Assembly: GCA_027577595.1 (NCBI GenBank)
Contig: JANBRJ010000135.1
Location: 1-32,331, forward strand
Direction: 5' to 3'
Source: Coemansia sp. RSA 487
Taxonomy: Eukaryota > Kickxellomycota > Kickxellomycetes > Kickxellales > Kickxellaceae
Length of the DNA stretch: 32,331 bases
Shown: positions 18,153 through 29,800 of the stretch, piece after piece
Layout: the number at the start of each line of letters is the position of its first letter
Numbering within the stretch: the first letter of the stretch is position 1
Program-made: the position numbers and the translations under genes
Notes under the pieces: generated by a model
Told to the model about the DNA's origin: nothing
What the model saw: the letters and a program-made list of their open reading frames with translations, nothing else
The model's database searches: none

Positions 18153-19328
18153 CTAATCGGATTTCTGCTTTATAGTCAAGCAGTTGATGTCCAGGTATGT
18201 GCAAATGGTGTCGATGACTTCAAGGGCAAAATGCGCGTACTGGATGGCAGTGTACGCAAGGCACAGCCAGATGAGAAGCAGCTCGTTCTGGGCGTCAAAT
18301 AGCTTTGCAAAGCCGAACCATGGGGCAACGGCGTTGGCGGTTCCAAAGAAGATCGGAACATGCATGCGGTTGAGTTTGGGGAACGGCGCGCCGGTAACGT
18401 GGGCGACAATGACGCGGCCGACTATGTACGAGAATGCAAAGCCCACAAACATAAGGAAAACAACAAGGTGCTCGCGCAGGATCTGCGGCGATGCCATCAG
18501 CCAGATTGTGACGCTGAAAATCGATGCTGCAAATGGAATGGCGTCCGCGTAAGCCCCAACTATGCTCTTCCCTTGCTCCCTACATGCCGTTGCGATGTTG
18601 GTGAAGCTTGTGTACACGGTTGGAATAAGTCCCAGGCCCACACCGACAACTACCATTTGCGCAAGCGTCAGCTCCGGCAGCCGCGCAACGAGTGGTGCGG
18701 GAATTACAGGTACAGCATCGTAAATGCTGGTGGCCCAGATCTGCGGGCCAAGGAACCCAGTAGCCAGCGTCGACAACGAGAACACCAGGATTCCCTCGAC
18801 GGGTCCCGAAAAATATCCCAGAAAGAGCACGTGCGTGTGGTACTCCTCCATCGTCGCCATGTAAAAGTTGGTCAGCGCAAAGAACACAAGCGCAACCGTC
18901 CACCACGTCTCGCCGAGCTGGCACGTCGACGCAAACAGAATCATCACCAGCGATACAACAAGCGAGTCGCACCCGTGATCAAAAAGCTCGCCCAGTGGGC
19001 TGGCTGTGCCTGTGCGCCGCGCCTGCTTGCCGTCCACCGCATCAAATGACCCGTATATCCAGATGCACAGTGAGAACGCAAAGTACACCCAGGGCGGACA
19101 TGTCTCCACCAGATTGGGCGCGTATGCTTGGTTGAGCGCCACCGCTATCAGCACATGGAGCGAGCCCAGTAGCGTCACCATGTTTGCTGCCATTGTCAGC
19201 GGGAACACCTTGACCAACTGGTTCCAGTACTCTGCCAGCACATATCTACTTATAAGCGACTTGTCTATTGCCTGGTACTTGTATTTTTTCAGGTTGGGCA
19301 GGTAATTCTGCGGAATGTACGGTGCCAT
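18153..19328 (-). CDS. EPT1: CDP-choline/ethanolamine: diacylglycerol phosphotransferase
   Basis: This is a 391-residue polytopic membrane enzyme of the Kennedy pathway, probably in the ER/Golgi. It transfers phosphocholine or phosphoethanolamine from the CDP-alcohol to diacylglycerol. The CDP-alcohol phosphatidyltransferase signature is complete: D99-G100, A103-R104, G113, D117 and D121 (DGKQAR to GELFDHGCD), whose aspartates bind the metal and act in catalysis. About eight to ten hydrophobic helices are visible, starting near residue 45. Length equals yeast Cpt1/Ept1 (393/391). The N-terminal YQAIDKSLISRY is typical of the eukaryotic group. Choline versus ethanolamine preference cannot be read from sequence, so CPT1 is an equal alternative name. 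The start has a good context (ACAGCCATGG). Confidence 0.93.
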   Translation of the reverse strand: MAPYIPQNYLPNLKKYKYQAIDKSLISRYVLAEYWNQLVKVFPLTMAANMVTLLGSLHVLIAVALNQAYAPNLVETCPPWVYFAFSLCIWIYGSFDAVDGKQARRTGTASPLGELFDHGCDSLVVSLVMILFASTCQLGETWWTVALVFFALTNFYMATMEEYHTHVLFLGYFSGPVEGILVFSLSTLATGFLGPQIWATSIYDAVPVIPAPLVARLPELTLAQMVVVGVGLGLIPTVYTSFTNIATACREQGKSIVGAYADAIPFAASIFSVTIWLMASPQILREHLVVFLMFVGFAFSYIVGRVIVAHVTGAPFPKLNRMHVPIFFGTANAVAPWFGFAKLFDAQNELLLIWLCLAYTAIQYAHFALEVIDTICTYLDINCLTIKQKSD

Positions 19329-20579
19329 GGCTGTGGAAGAGAGATATATATGTATAATAGCGTAGTCGATTGAAAAACGCTATATCAGTAGCAAAGAAAG
19401 AAACGAAAAAAAACAATAGAAGTATGCAATTAAATAGTTTGCGCTAGCCCAAAAAAAAAAAAAGAAAAGAAAAAAAACGAAAAGAAAAGATTTAATAATC
19501 ATTACTGTCGGAGCAAGTTGCAATTCTTTGCCTGCCACCTCCACCACATTTTTTCAGACTGTTGGCTCTACTGCACAACCATACATTTTACACTGCTACA
19601 GTGCGTTTCTGGTTATTACCAGCAGTGCGGGCCGTATGTTCTGTTTATTTTATTTTTTGGGGGAGACATTTGCTTGTGCATCTGCCAAATCTGCAGCTGT
19701 TACCACTTGGCTCCTTTTTTTGTGTGGGCTGATCGCTACTGCTCGCAATCGGTGCAGGCTTAAAGCGCAAAAAAATGTTGCTTGTGAGTTCCCGATGATG
19801 GTGTTGTGACATGTCAGTCAACGAGGTCACGATCATTTAGATGTTCGACTTTTCACATGCTCGACCAGGCAAAGGAAAGGAGGCTAGCGGCGGCATTCCG
19901 TCGTGCTTGCGCTGACTTGTATAGAAACATCCGCTGTTCCAGTCAACGTCTACGACTCGCATGCTGGCTCTTAATTTATCTTTCATAAAAATAAAGACGT
20001 CAAAAGGCTGTGGCGAAATCCAGATTTGATTCGAAAAAGGCTTTAATTACGCAAAAGTCTGGAACAAACCTAAAAACCTTGTTTAAATCGCTTCGCACTG
20101 TGGCGCTTCGCATTTTATGCTGTTCAACCAAACAAATGGCTCTGCCGTCATCAGCACTTTAATTTTATATTTTTTGAAGCTTGGCTAAATCTAGATAACC
20201 CATCTATCCATTATGAAAAGAAAAACATTCTAGATCGAGTGTCATTCATTCTTTGTAGTTTCATACAAATATTCGATTTTTTGCACCCCCACCCATCGGA
20301 CGTTCTTTCCGCACGCGTTGCATGCGCTTTGATTCTCTTCAAAATCGCACAAGCAACAAAGCAACGTGTATGCTCCAATTGTCTTTACCAGACAACCCTG
20401 TTTCTTGGTTTGATTTCTTCCTTTTCTCCACCATTTTTCTATCTTCTCGCACTCTGTATTTCTAATATTGTTCTTGCACACACAATCAGCCGACAACACG
20501 AATATTCCCCCACTATTACTCCACACTCCTTTCCTCTTGACTGCACTTGTTTATTTCTTGAATTCGCCAAGCAAACCAA
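19329..20579. other. Divergent promoter region, EPT1 / alpha-beta hydrolase gene
   Basis: This 1.25-kb spacer lies between two starts. It holds an A-rich tract (19451-19490; T-rich on the EPT1 strand), a TATATAT stretch about 15-30 bp before the EPT1 ATG, paired 9-mers CGCTTCGCA at 20089-20097 and 20104-20112, and a long CT-rich leader before 20580. Plus-strand frames at 19518-19809 look like noise. Confidence 0.55.
20089..20112. repeat. Direct repeat of CGCTTCGCA, 15-bp period
   Basis: Two perfect 9-mers are separated by 6 bp in the divergent spacer, about 470 bp upstream of the hydrolase start. It may be a paired binding site; no factor is assigned. Confidence 0.6.
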
Positions 20580-23507
20580 ATGCCCGCTGTCGCCACGGCC
20601 GCTGCAGCTGTATTCTCTGCTTCCTCACCAACGGACGGCACCACCCACACCCACACAACAAGCACCGCTGGCGACATATCTTCTTCGTCTCCTCCCAATA
20701 GTCGCGCCAAAGGTGCATCTCCTTCTTCAATCACAATGGGCAGCCCTGTTTCCTATATTTCGTCCTCCTTTTCTGGTGATAACTCAACTGCCAACCCTAC
20801 TGACGATGCACCCAAACAATCAACAAAAAGCAACAGTAGCAGCCCTCCACGCACCCGCCACTACAGTCCCCAAAGACTGGCCGCCTCGATGGTCCGAACC
20901 GTCCGTCAAGCCATGCCCGCTTCCTTTACAAAATCCAATACCGCCAAAGAAAGCTCTTCTGCGTCCCCCACAAAAGCTAGCCCAAAAAAGTCCGCAAATG
21001 TCAAGAAAACAGCATCAACAAACAATGCAGAAAATAAAGCAGATTCCACACACCGGTCGGCTCTGGCCGTTCCCACCCGAGATTCCAAGGTCCTCAGCAG
21101 AAGCACCACCGGCACCAGCTACAAGAGCAATGTGCCCTCGCCGCTAGCTACCGCTCCGTCACAGATATCGTCGTCATCGGCCTCGAGTTCTTCACCTTCG
21201 TACCCACAGACAACACTGGAAATGTCGCCTCTAGCATCCAAAAGCCGACAGCAGCAGCAGCAACAACAGCATTCGGCCTTCTCCTCAGCAGCAAGCCCAG
21301 CATGGTCCATATTCGATATCTTTAGCGCACCCCTGATCAAAAAAGGAAAGACCTTTAGCAAGAGAACTAGTCCCAGCTCCAGCGCACATTCCTTCTCCCG
21401 CGATGCATCGCCAGTGTCCATAAACTCAGACGTACCTTCACCGCTCTCGTCGCCCGAAACCACACCCGGCCTCTTGCAGAACAAGAAGCTTGGCGATGCT
21501 GTCAGCCACTTGGTCTCCCAGTACATGGACTTATCCGACTGCCACAGCCAAGGGTTCATTGACATCTCCACACCACCGAAGCGGCGGACAGGTGGGCTTC
21601 TGAGCTACAGTCGCAAGCCCCCGCCTCCATGCAACTTGTACTACGAAGTGTTTGGCACGGGCCCAAAAAAACTGTTTATGATCATGGGTATGGTTGGTAC
21701 CACAATGTACTGGCGCCTCCAGTCCCGATACTTTGCCAACCACGGCGAATATACCGTGTGTGTCTTCGACAACCGCGGGAGCGGCAAGTCAACGATTGCG
21801 CCCGGGCCCTACAAGATCTCGCAGATGGCCAAGGACGCATACAAATTGCTGGACCACTTGGGGTGGACTGAAAACGTCCATATGGTTGGTATATCGCTAG
21901 GAGGCATGATTGCTCAAGAAATGTGCCTACTCAATGAGCAAGCAGACACACTGGCTGCGAGCATTGAAGGAAAAGATGTGGGACCCCCACGGTTTGCATC
22001 TATTGCTCTTGTTGACACATGGCATAGCGCTTCGTTGGCGCTACCAACTGTACAGGAGATCAGGTTTTCGTTCAAAGGGATGGCCGCCTTTGGAGACGAC
22101 CCGAAGCATCTCATCAAGCTGGTCTTTTCGCCTGGGTGGATCCGATCTCCTTTCCACGACATAACCACAAAACACACTGCTTCCAGCGACACCTGTGACG
22201 ACAATGGTGCTGCTGATGAAGACGTTATACCGACAAACAAGGATGTTATGGGCACGCTGTTTCGAGCTATTCAAAAAGACTTGAACATGCATCGGGAGTG
22301 GACTAATGAAACGGTTGCTGAAAAGAGCCAGCCGCCAATATCCAGGCAATCACCAGCGTCAACAGATGAATCTCCACTATCGCCGCTAAACACCAATGTA
22401 TCTAGACTGGGTAAGCTCGCAACGCGCACAGTATCCAACGCAGTCCCCGTGGAAGACGACATGGATAGAAGCAACGGCGATTCCAGATCCCAACCAACCT
22501 TGCACCACTCGCGTTCAGTAACCAATGCAGCCGCCATGTCTAAAAAGGACACACCGCCCGCACCAGCTCAAGCGAAAACAGCCTATAATAACAAGGATAC
22601 AAACACTTCGGGCACCAAACGTGAGGCGGCTGGTGACATCCACCAGTTCATCGCATGCATGGGCCATCGTCTCAGCCCTCAGCGTGTGCGGATGATGCGC
22701 ACGCTCAACCCGCGGACGCGATTTCTGGTCATCCATGGCGAAAAGGACAAGGTCATCCGACCCTTTTGCGGTCGTTCGCTGGCGAAGCTGCTTGGCTGTC
22801 CAATCATCTGGATCAAGAACGCCGGTCATATGCCACCGATCGATGCGCACTGTACATTTAACCTGGTGCTCCGCGCCTTTACTAGAAATGAACGCTGGCT
22901 GCGTGAACTCCCCGACAGAACTTGCCTTTCGCCTTCCACGTGGGAGGAGCAAGCCAAGACAAAGGAGTGGATTGCCAGCAACAAGAACACCGATCTGTCA
23001 CTAAACATCAAAGGCACAGATAACAGCGAGTCGGATGATGATAGCTTGGCAAATGTTCGATTATCATGGTTGCTCAATGATAATGATGAAGAAGTGGAAA
23101 ATAAGTCACAATTGGCCTCGTCTATCAACTCGCTTGAACTGCAAAACAGCTTATCCCCGCAACTGCGCAAAAGGCGCATTTCGCGAGTCGATCATATCCA
23201 CAGCGTAGGCCCTCTCTCCAAGGGGCTGCTGTTTGTAGACGAAGGTGACATCGATCTTGCCGCTCGCGTTATCCCGGCAAATATACCATCCCCACAAATT
23301 GGCTCAAGTACTAGAGAAAACACCGCGTCTTCGCTTCAATCGCTTGCTGAATGGTTATCTCCGACGACTACAGCAGCCTCTGTAACAGCATCGTCGTCGC
23401 CACCGACACTGTCACATGCTCACGAGATGCTTGCTTATGGCATCCTGCTTGATGCGCCATTCCGAATCCGACGTTACTCTTTATCTGAAAATGCAGTTTT
23501 GTCTTGA
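20580..23507 (+). CDS. Large alpha/beta-hydrolase-fold protein of unknown substrate
   Basis: This is a 975-residue protein. Residues 1-340 are Ser/Thr/Pro/Ala-rich and disordered, with a Gln7 run near 224-230. The alpha/beta-hydrolase fold begins near 350. LFMIMGMVGTTMYW holds the oxyanion-loop region, VCVFDNRGSGKS follows, and the nucleophile elbow GISLGG has S439. The second half carries D723 in HGEKDKVI and H750 in NAGHMPP, so the Ser-Asp-His triad is complete. Between the halves (about 530-685) lies an insertion with Ser/Thr-rich sequence, where lid domains normally sit. A further 200-residue tail is acidic and Ser-rich. No signal peptide or membrane helix is evident. The fold and likely serine-hydrolase activity are secure, but esterase, lipase or peptidase cannot be chosen. 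Its 3' end lies 87 bp from that of SNT1. Confidence 0.88.
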   Translation: MPAVATAAAAVFSASSPTDGTTHTHTTSTAGDISSSSPPNSRAKGASPSSITMGSPVSYISSSFSGDNSTANPTDDAPKQSTKSNSSSPPRTRHYSPQRLAASMVRTVRQAMPASFTKSNTAKESSSASPTKASPKKSANVKKTASTNNAENKADSTHRSALAVPTRDSKVLSRSTTGTSYKSNVPSPLATAPSQISSSSASSSSPSYPQTTLEMSPLASKSRQQQQQQQHSAFSSAASPAWSIFDIFSAPLIKKGKTFSKRTSPSSSAHSFSRDASPVSINSDVPSPLSSPETTPGLLQNKKLGDAVSHLVSQYMDLSDCHSQGFIDISTPPKRRTGGLLSYSRKPPPPCNLYYEVFGTGPKKLFMIMGMVGTTMYWRLQSRYFANHGEYTVCVFDNRGSGKSTIAPGPYKISQMAKDAYKLLDHLGWTENVHMVGISLGGMIAQEMCLLNEQADTLAASIEGKDVGPPRFASIALVDTWHSASLALPTVQEIRFSFKGMAAFGDDPKHLIKLVFSPGWIRSPFHDITTKHTASSDTCDDNGAADEDVIPTNKDVMGTLFRAIQKDLNMHREWTNETVAEKSQPPISRQSPASTDESPLSPLNTNVSRLGKLATRTVSNAVPVEDDMDRSNGDSRSQPTLHHSRSVTNAAAMSKKDTPPAPAQAKTAYNNKDTNTSGTKREAAGDIHQFIACMGHRLSPQRVRMMRTLNPRTRFLVIHGEKDKVIRPFCGRSLAKLLGCPIIWIKNAGHMPPIDAHCTFNLVLRAFTRNERWLRELPDRTCLSPSTWEEQAKTKEWIASNKNTDLSLNIKGTDNSESDDDSLANVRLSWLLNDNDEEVENKSQLASSINSLELQNSLSPQLRKRRISRVDHIHSVGPLSKGLLFVDEGDIDLAARVIPANIPSPQIGSSTRENTASSLQSLAEWLSPTTTAASVTASSSPPTLSHAHEMLAYGILLDAPFRIRRYSLSENAVLS

Positions 23508-23594
23508 AATGTTGAATAGAAAATCCAGAAAATACGCAAACGAAAAAAAGAAATACAGAAAATTGGAGTTTCAAAAATAAAACTGGAAAATTTT
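23508..23594. other. 87-bp convergent spacer with plus-strand poly(A) signal
   Basis: AATAAA at 23576-23581 lies 14 bp before the SNT1 stop codon. A cleavage site 10-30 nt downstream would place the hydrolase mRNA 3' end inside SNT1 coding sequence. No matching minus-strand signal is seen in this spacer. Confidence 0.55.
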
Positions 23595-23861
23595 TTAACG
23601 ATATGGTGGAGGATTGCTGTTGGGTGGAGGATGTTGCTGCTGCTGTTGTGGGTGTTGCTGGTAATGGTGGTGAGGAGCCACCATCGATGCTTGCGGCATT
23701 TCGACATATCCCGTTGCCGCCGCATTGTACTGAGAGCCTTCCGGGTACTGTGGTGCTCGCGATATGGGCATTGGTGCTGCTACTGGTGCTGGCAGTTGCT
23801 GTTGCATCGATGGTGACGCATAAGGGACCCTGCTGCTATGACCACCACCCACAGTCGGCAT

Positions 23862-23892
<31 letters not shown>

Positions 23893-26800
23893 TGTGGGAT
23901 ATTGTAAGGCGTGTAGTTGCTACTTATCGAAGATCTTCCACTACCACGCGCATATGTACCAGCATTGATTGGTGGCAGCGGCGGCGCCGAAGGCTTCCTT
24001 TGCCTCAATGCTGCAGCAGCATTAGCTCCTTGAGATATAGGCACAGCCACGCGTTGAGGAGACATTTCACGAGAATATGGAATAGCAGGACTACCTCCAG
24101 CACTGTGGACACTGTTGTGTTGTGGATGGTATGTGGATACCGGACCTACCGACGAAGGCCGTGCTTGCAGGTGGTGGTAAGGGTGCTGGTGCTGCTGATA
24201 TACAACATGCGTCTGATGGTGTGCCATTGGGGGCGGAGACGTCATCGGCGAGCCACGGGTGGCTACGATCGGCGAAAACGCACTTGCCGACACCGAAGAA
24301 ACGCCAGCATTACCAGTAGTGTAAGCATCCGGCAAACGGTGAGGCAGCATTGGTGACTGACGGGGGTGGAAGCGATGCTGTGGTTGCTCGGCAAATGGCT
24401 GTTGCTGCCGTGTTGGCTGCATTATAGATAAAGAGTGGCGAGCTTGCTGTTGCTGCTGCTGCTGCTGCTGCTGAGGATGCATATGCTGAGGGTGAAGTGC
24501 CACTTCTGGCTGATGCTTCGGCTGGTGTTGTTGCGACATAGTAGGTGCCGTTGAAGTAGGAGGCGTTCGTCCCGCACCCATCATTGCTGCCAATGCCAGC
24601 GCTGCGATACCCGTCGCCTCTTCCTCGCTGCTCTTGCCCTTATTATAACCGGGTGCTGTTGTCTCCACGCCAGGGTGGCTGCTATCTACGTCTTCCTTTA
24701 CCGAAGTACCAAACCAATCTGTTGCCAACGTCGAGGGGGTCTCTGTCGGCGACTCATCGTTAAGCAACGCGTTGATCTTTGTTACTCTGACCTCGCGCTT
24801 CTCCCGATTATCACCTGAACTGCCGGTGCTTTGGTGTCTGTACGACTCTGTAGCAGAACCAGCAGCAGAGCGCACCGGATCATAGGCGGTTCCCGTCCTT
24901 CTAAAGCCAGAAACGGCTGGCTGCGGACCAGACGCTGCTGTCGTCAGGTTAGATATATGCAAAGCACCATAACCAGGCGCAGGCGAGGAAGAAAGTCTCG
25001 GTAGTCCTTCAACAGGAGGAGGCGTTGCTTGTGACGACACCGTATCCGACTCTGCACGGACAATGACACTTGGGCGCTCGCCAGACTCTACGCTGTTGCC
25101 TCGATCCACCGCCATATTATCAGCGACGCGACCAGCGACCCGTGACTGGGCAAATGGTAGCGGCGGCTGGGTCGCAAATGCATGTGCTTGGCTCTGTTGC
25201 GGGTGGCTTCCAGCTGGAGCCAGCGGTCGTTTGTATACCACCGCACGTCCACCATCGATACCGATCGTTGGGAAACTCGTCATCGTCGCTGGTGCCGTGT
25301 TTGGAGCCGATAGCGTTTGCGAGGCATGCGCTGACAGCATGCCAGAAGCGCTGCCTGGAGATATCACCGCACCTGCCATGCTGTTGCCACGATTGATCTG
25401 CGAAAGCGGGATTGAATCACTTGGCATGCCTGATCCACCAACAGACGCTGACGAGGACCCCGATGGCATCATAGCCAATGACTTAGGCGACCCGAGTCTT
25501 TCGTTCTTACGCTTGCGCCCCCGCTTCTCCTTTTTGACGCCATTGTCGTCTCCTAGTCCTGTCGTTGCAGATCCCGATATTGCACTCGCCGGCGATTGTC
25601 CGGATTGGGAAGAAGCCGACGCTGCCGAGACGGGCTGGAATGGCGTCATGGGAGGAAGCGTACCAGCTGCTTTGTTCTTCTCATACTCGGTAATAACCGC
25701 GTCAAGACCCAGCTTCTCACGATTAGCTCTAAAATAGTTACGCACCTGCGTTCCGGTCTTCGATCCTACTGCCTCTGCTAAAGTTGGCCAGTCTGGGCCA
25801 ATTCTCACAACATAGTGCATAAACGCCGATCGCTCGTGAACTGACCAATACGACGAGTACCCGCTTTTCTTTGCTGTCATCGGGGTTCCTCCGGTCTGCG
25901 GCATGGCGGCGTGAGGAGACGGAGTGCGTCCAACCCCATGTATTCCAGAATTGCCACCAACCCCAAGATATTGGCCATACCCTGGCATGGCTTTGGATGA
26001 CGGTTTTCTGGAGCCTAGCAAAGGCTGGCTGCTGGTGCCCTTAACGCCAGGAGCCAATTCGCCCGACGCCCCCGCCGAAGAAGCTTTTGGTGGAAGCATT
26101 AGAGACGAGATCGGCATGACGCGCGGGTTGATAAGCTCAGGACGCACCTGTGCAATCAAGTCCGACGCCCGACGCTGTTGCATCGCAAGCGTGTTTACGC
26201 CTGCAGGGGCTGTTGCATCTAGTATTGGCGTTCCTGGATGGCTGTGCCCCTCTGCTACTGCCTGGGCAGCGAGCGCCTCAGCTAGCTGTGCTGCAAGAGG
26301 TGTTTCGTCGTCCTCATCATCGCTGGAAGAGTTCGGATGGCTGACTGGCGATTTGGTTCTCTGGCGCTTGACACCAGAGCCTCCAACAGCTGCTGATGAC
26401 TTCGATACGACTTGCGTTGCAGGCAAGTCAACACGTGCTGTTGTAGGACGACCCTTGATACTTCCATGCCTCTGCGTACCAGAATGCGATACCCTGGACG
26501 TAATTGTCGTAGCCTGCTGGCCTATCTGCGGAAGAACCAAAGATCCTAGGCCGGGCTGCGCGTTTCCATACTTTGAATCGCTCGAATGTGCATGTGCTGA
26601 AGCTGTTGCCAGCGAAAGAGAGTTTGGAATGATCTCACTGAGCAGTATCCCGGCAGGCGTACGGTAGTGATAATAGAAATACCTGCATTGCGCCATTGTC
26701 TTCGATGGCATCAAAGAAGCAACCTGTGCAAAATCGGGACCAAGCTTGTGAAACCCGCGCAACACACGCTTGCGATCATCACAAAGCCACGCTGCAGCGC

Positions 26801-29800
26801 CCACAAGAACAGAATTCTGAGGACCAGCCTCCTCCTCGATTTGGACCTCTAGCTGCTTCTTAGACGAGGCAGTAGGGCCGGTAGCAGATGATAAGCGCCT
26901 CTTCCCGGGAGGAGACGGCGATGAAGAGAGATGCAGCTGCCTTTGCGAATTAAACGACAGGCTGCTGCTTCCCGGATCGACAGTAGAGCCCACCCCGGAA
27001 TCGCTTTCGGGCAAAATGCATGTGCCCCGGACAGGCGATACCACAGAAGCTCCAACAGCACTGCTTACAGGAGAGCACATAAACAAAGCCTCATACGAAC
27101 TGATCGGCCTTTTGAGTTCCGAGGCTCCATCGGCGACATAGCGATCCAGAGCAGACTCCTTTGGAGGATCGCCGGCGGCAGAAGGGCTTTTGGGGGGTCC
27201 AGGCCGCTGATGCGATGGCTGCCGGTGCAGCAGATAAAGAGAGCTCTCGGCACTAGCATCGCTCCCATTCTCAGCAGCAGTGGGGGTTCTTCTCGAATCA
27301 TCCGGATCAAGGACTGCAGTTAGTGTTGCGCCAAAGCGCGATTGGCTTCTTCTTGAGACGATTCGTGGCCGCGACGGCTGCTGCTTCAAGCCAGCACTCG
27401 CACGGCCAGACACCACACCCTTTCCAGCTGGCTGAAAACGACCGCCAACAATGCCGCTGGCCTCGACGATCTCATCCTCCTCATCATAGCTTAGATCAGC
27501 AGGCGAGGGCTTGCGGTCTCTACGCTCAGAATATGCACCCAACTCGTCGTCAGATCCGCCGGAGCCAGACCCGTAGCCATTAGCGTCACCACCGAATCTT
27601 TCCCGCTCAAGCTCGCGACCGCGGCGCGTGCGCACTATGCTTCCGCCCATCGCATAGGCGGCCAGCTCCATGTACAGCCGTGATCGGGGCTGCGGCTCCC
27701 AGTGACTATCCTCAACAAGCTCGCCCTCTTCCTCGCCATCGTCATCCTCGCTGTTACTTGTGTTTATATGGCCGGATGCCTCTGTGTGTAAGCTGCCGCG
27801 CTCCTCGCCTTCCTCAACCTCGTCTGCGGCTGCGCCTCTGCTGCCGCCGGCATACACGCTAGCGCTTTCCCCGTCCTCCTCATCATCGGTCTGACGCGAT
27901 CTGGAGTCGGTTGCTGACACTGGGATGCTCGGCGAGACTGGCGACAGCGGCCCAGATGCCGAATACGCACCATTTGGAGTTTCGGAGGACCTGCGCCGGG
28001 ACTTTCCCGAAGATACAAAGCCGTTCTTGTGTCTGCTGCGTTTTGATGATATAGGCAGGGCAGCAGGCGCTGTGGCAGAGGTTGGGCTCTCATCCTCCAC
28101 ATCATCATCGTCATCGCCATCATTCATGGGGCTCAAAAGCGGAGCCGACGAGTCATCACTTGCAGCACTGTTTCCAAACCCCAAAAGAGCAGGGCCGTCA
28201 ATGGCGGTCTGGTGCTTCCTCTGGCGGTTTGCAGCAATAATGCTGCGCAACAGCGCGCTGCTCTTGGATCGCCGCTCAAGGACATCAATTTGCTCAGGAG
28301 AAAACTCGAGCGTCCCCTTTGTATCACAACCAACAGCGTTGTTGCTTTCCTCATCGTCGCTAGGAAAAGCACTTGTTCGTACATTGGTTGTTTGGCCATC
28401 ATAAGCTGCTGCTGCTATGCCTGACACATCCACCAGATACTCCATAGGTGCACACCCAGCTGCTGCTTCCTGAGCCAGCTTCTCTCTCTCCTCGCGGGCT
28501 CTACGCTCGCGCCTTTCGCGTGCGCGCTCTTTCCTTTTACGTCCGCCAGCTCCGCCACTAGAGGCTCCCGTCACCCTGCTACGACGCACGCGCTTGTTGC
28601 TCTTCGTCTCCAACTCCTTCAGGCGCAGCTGCTTTTTGTTACGGTAATAGAACAATACACAGTCGTTCATCGTCTTGTAAGGGATATAAGATGCGATCTT
28701 GCCAAATTGCTTGGGATGGGTAAGATAGGCTGCCACAAACGTGCTGACCTCGCTTTGCGTCCAATAGTGATTGGAGTCCCCGTTGTTGGCATATGCAATG
28801 CGGCGGTGTTCATTCGTCCCAGGCTCAGGCAACTGAACGTGGTAGAAGGCTACTGGATCCGCAATCAAATGACTGTTGTTGTTGAATCGCAGTCTCTCGC
28901 GCTCCTTCGGATCAATGGCCATGTTGGGTATAATCGCTGCCGTGCGTTGGCTGCGAATGTCAGGATTTCGTGCATCGTCATGCTGCAGCCGCTCGATGAT
29001 CGCCTGGAGCTCCGCTTCTGAGTGCACCGCATCCGATAAGAAATAATCATCAACACGCCCGGCAGCCTCCGAAGTCAAAGTCACGTTTGCTGATGCCGAA
29101 AACAGCGGCCCAAGGCTGAACCCAAACTCATCAGTAGTTGGGTTGGATGATCCACTGACATGACGCCGCCTATTGCTTGTGGATGCGAACGATGAACCTG
29201 ACTGGGTGCTCCCACTGCTGCCAGTGCCTCCACTGCCGCTGCTACCGCCGCCGGTAGCTGTACCGCCTATCATGCTCTTTTGTTTAGCCTCGCGCTGCCG
29301 ATCAAGCTTATCAACACGCTTCCGCCACTTCGAATAAAGCTCACTATACTCTTCCTGCAACCTACACGCATGGTTTTTGCTCTGGTTTCTTTCGCGTGCT
29401 AGAATCTTATCCAAGTGTGGCCGGACCTTTTCGTGGATTTTAACATTGTCCTCCCAAAATGGCCAATCGGTTGGCGATGGGTACGACCCTGGAACAAACG
29501 TCGGGAAGGATTCTAAAAACGGCGCCGCCAGCTTCGCCTGCATTTCGGCTGCCTTTATCTGGTTTTCTCTGTATATCTCACCAAACAGTGACTTGAGCCT
29601 ATCCTTTGGAGGGTGCTCTTCTAAAAGGTCATCTTCCTCGCTGTCGCTGCCACTGTCTGAATCCACGGCATTGCCATCCTTGAATAAAGCTTGGCTGTCG
29701 GGGCTTTTGTACGCTGGCCAGTTAGATGGGTTATTGAGCCCATCCTTATCTACTCGATCACTCTTATCAGAGGCTACGCTTGACTGTGGCACCACAGGAG

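Noticed and set aside
20239-21147. Long plus-strand open frame overlapping the hydrolase 5' end
   Set aside because: It opens without an ATG in the leader, has no recognisable domain, and its second half is the shifted frame of the Ser/Pro-rich hydrolase N-terminus.
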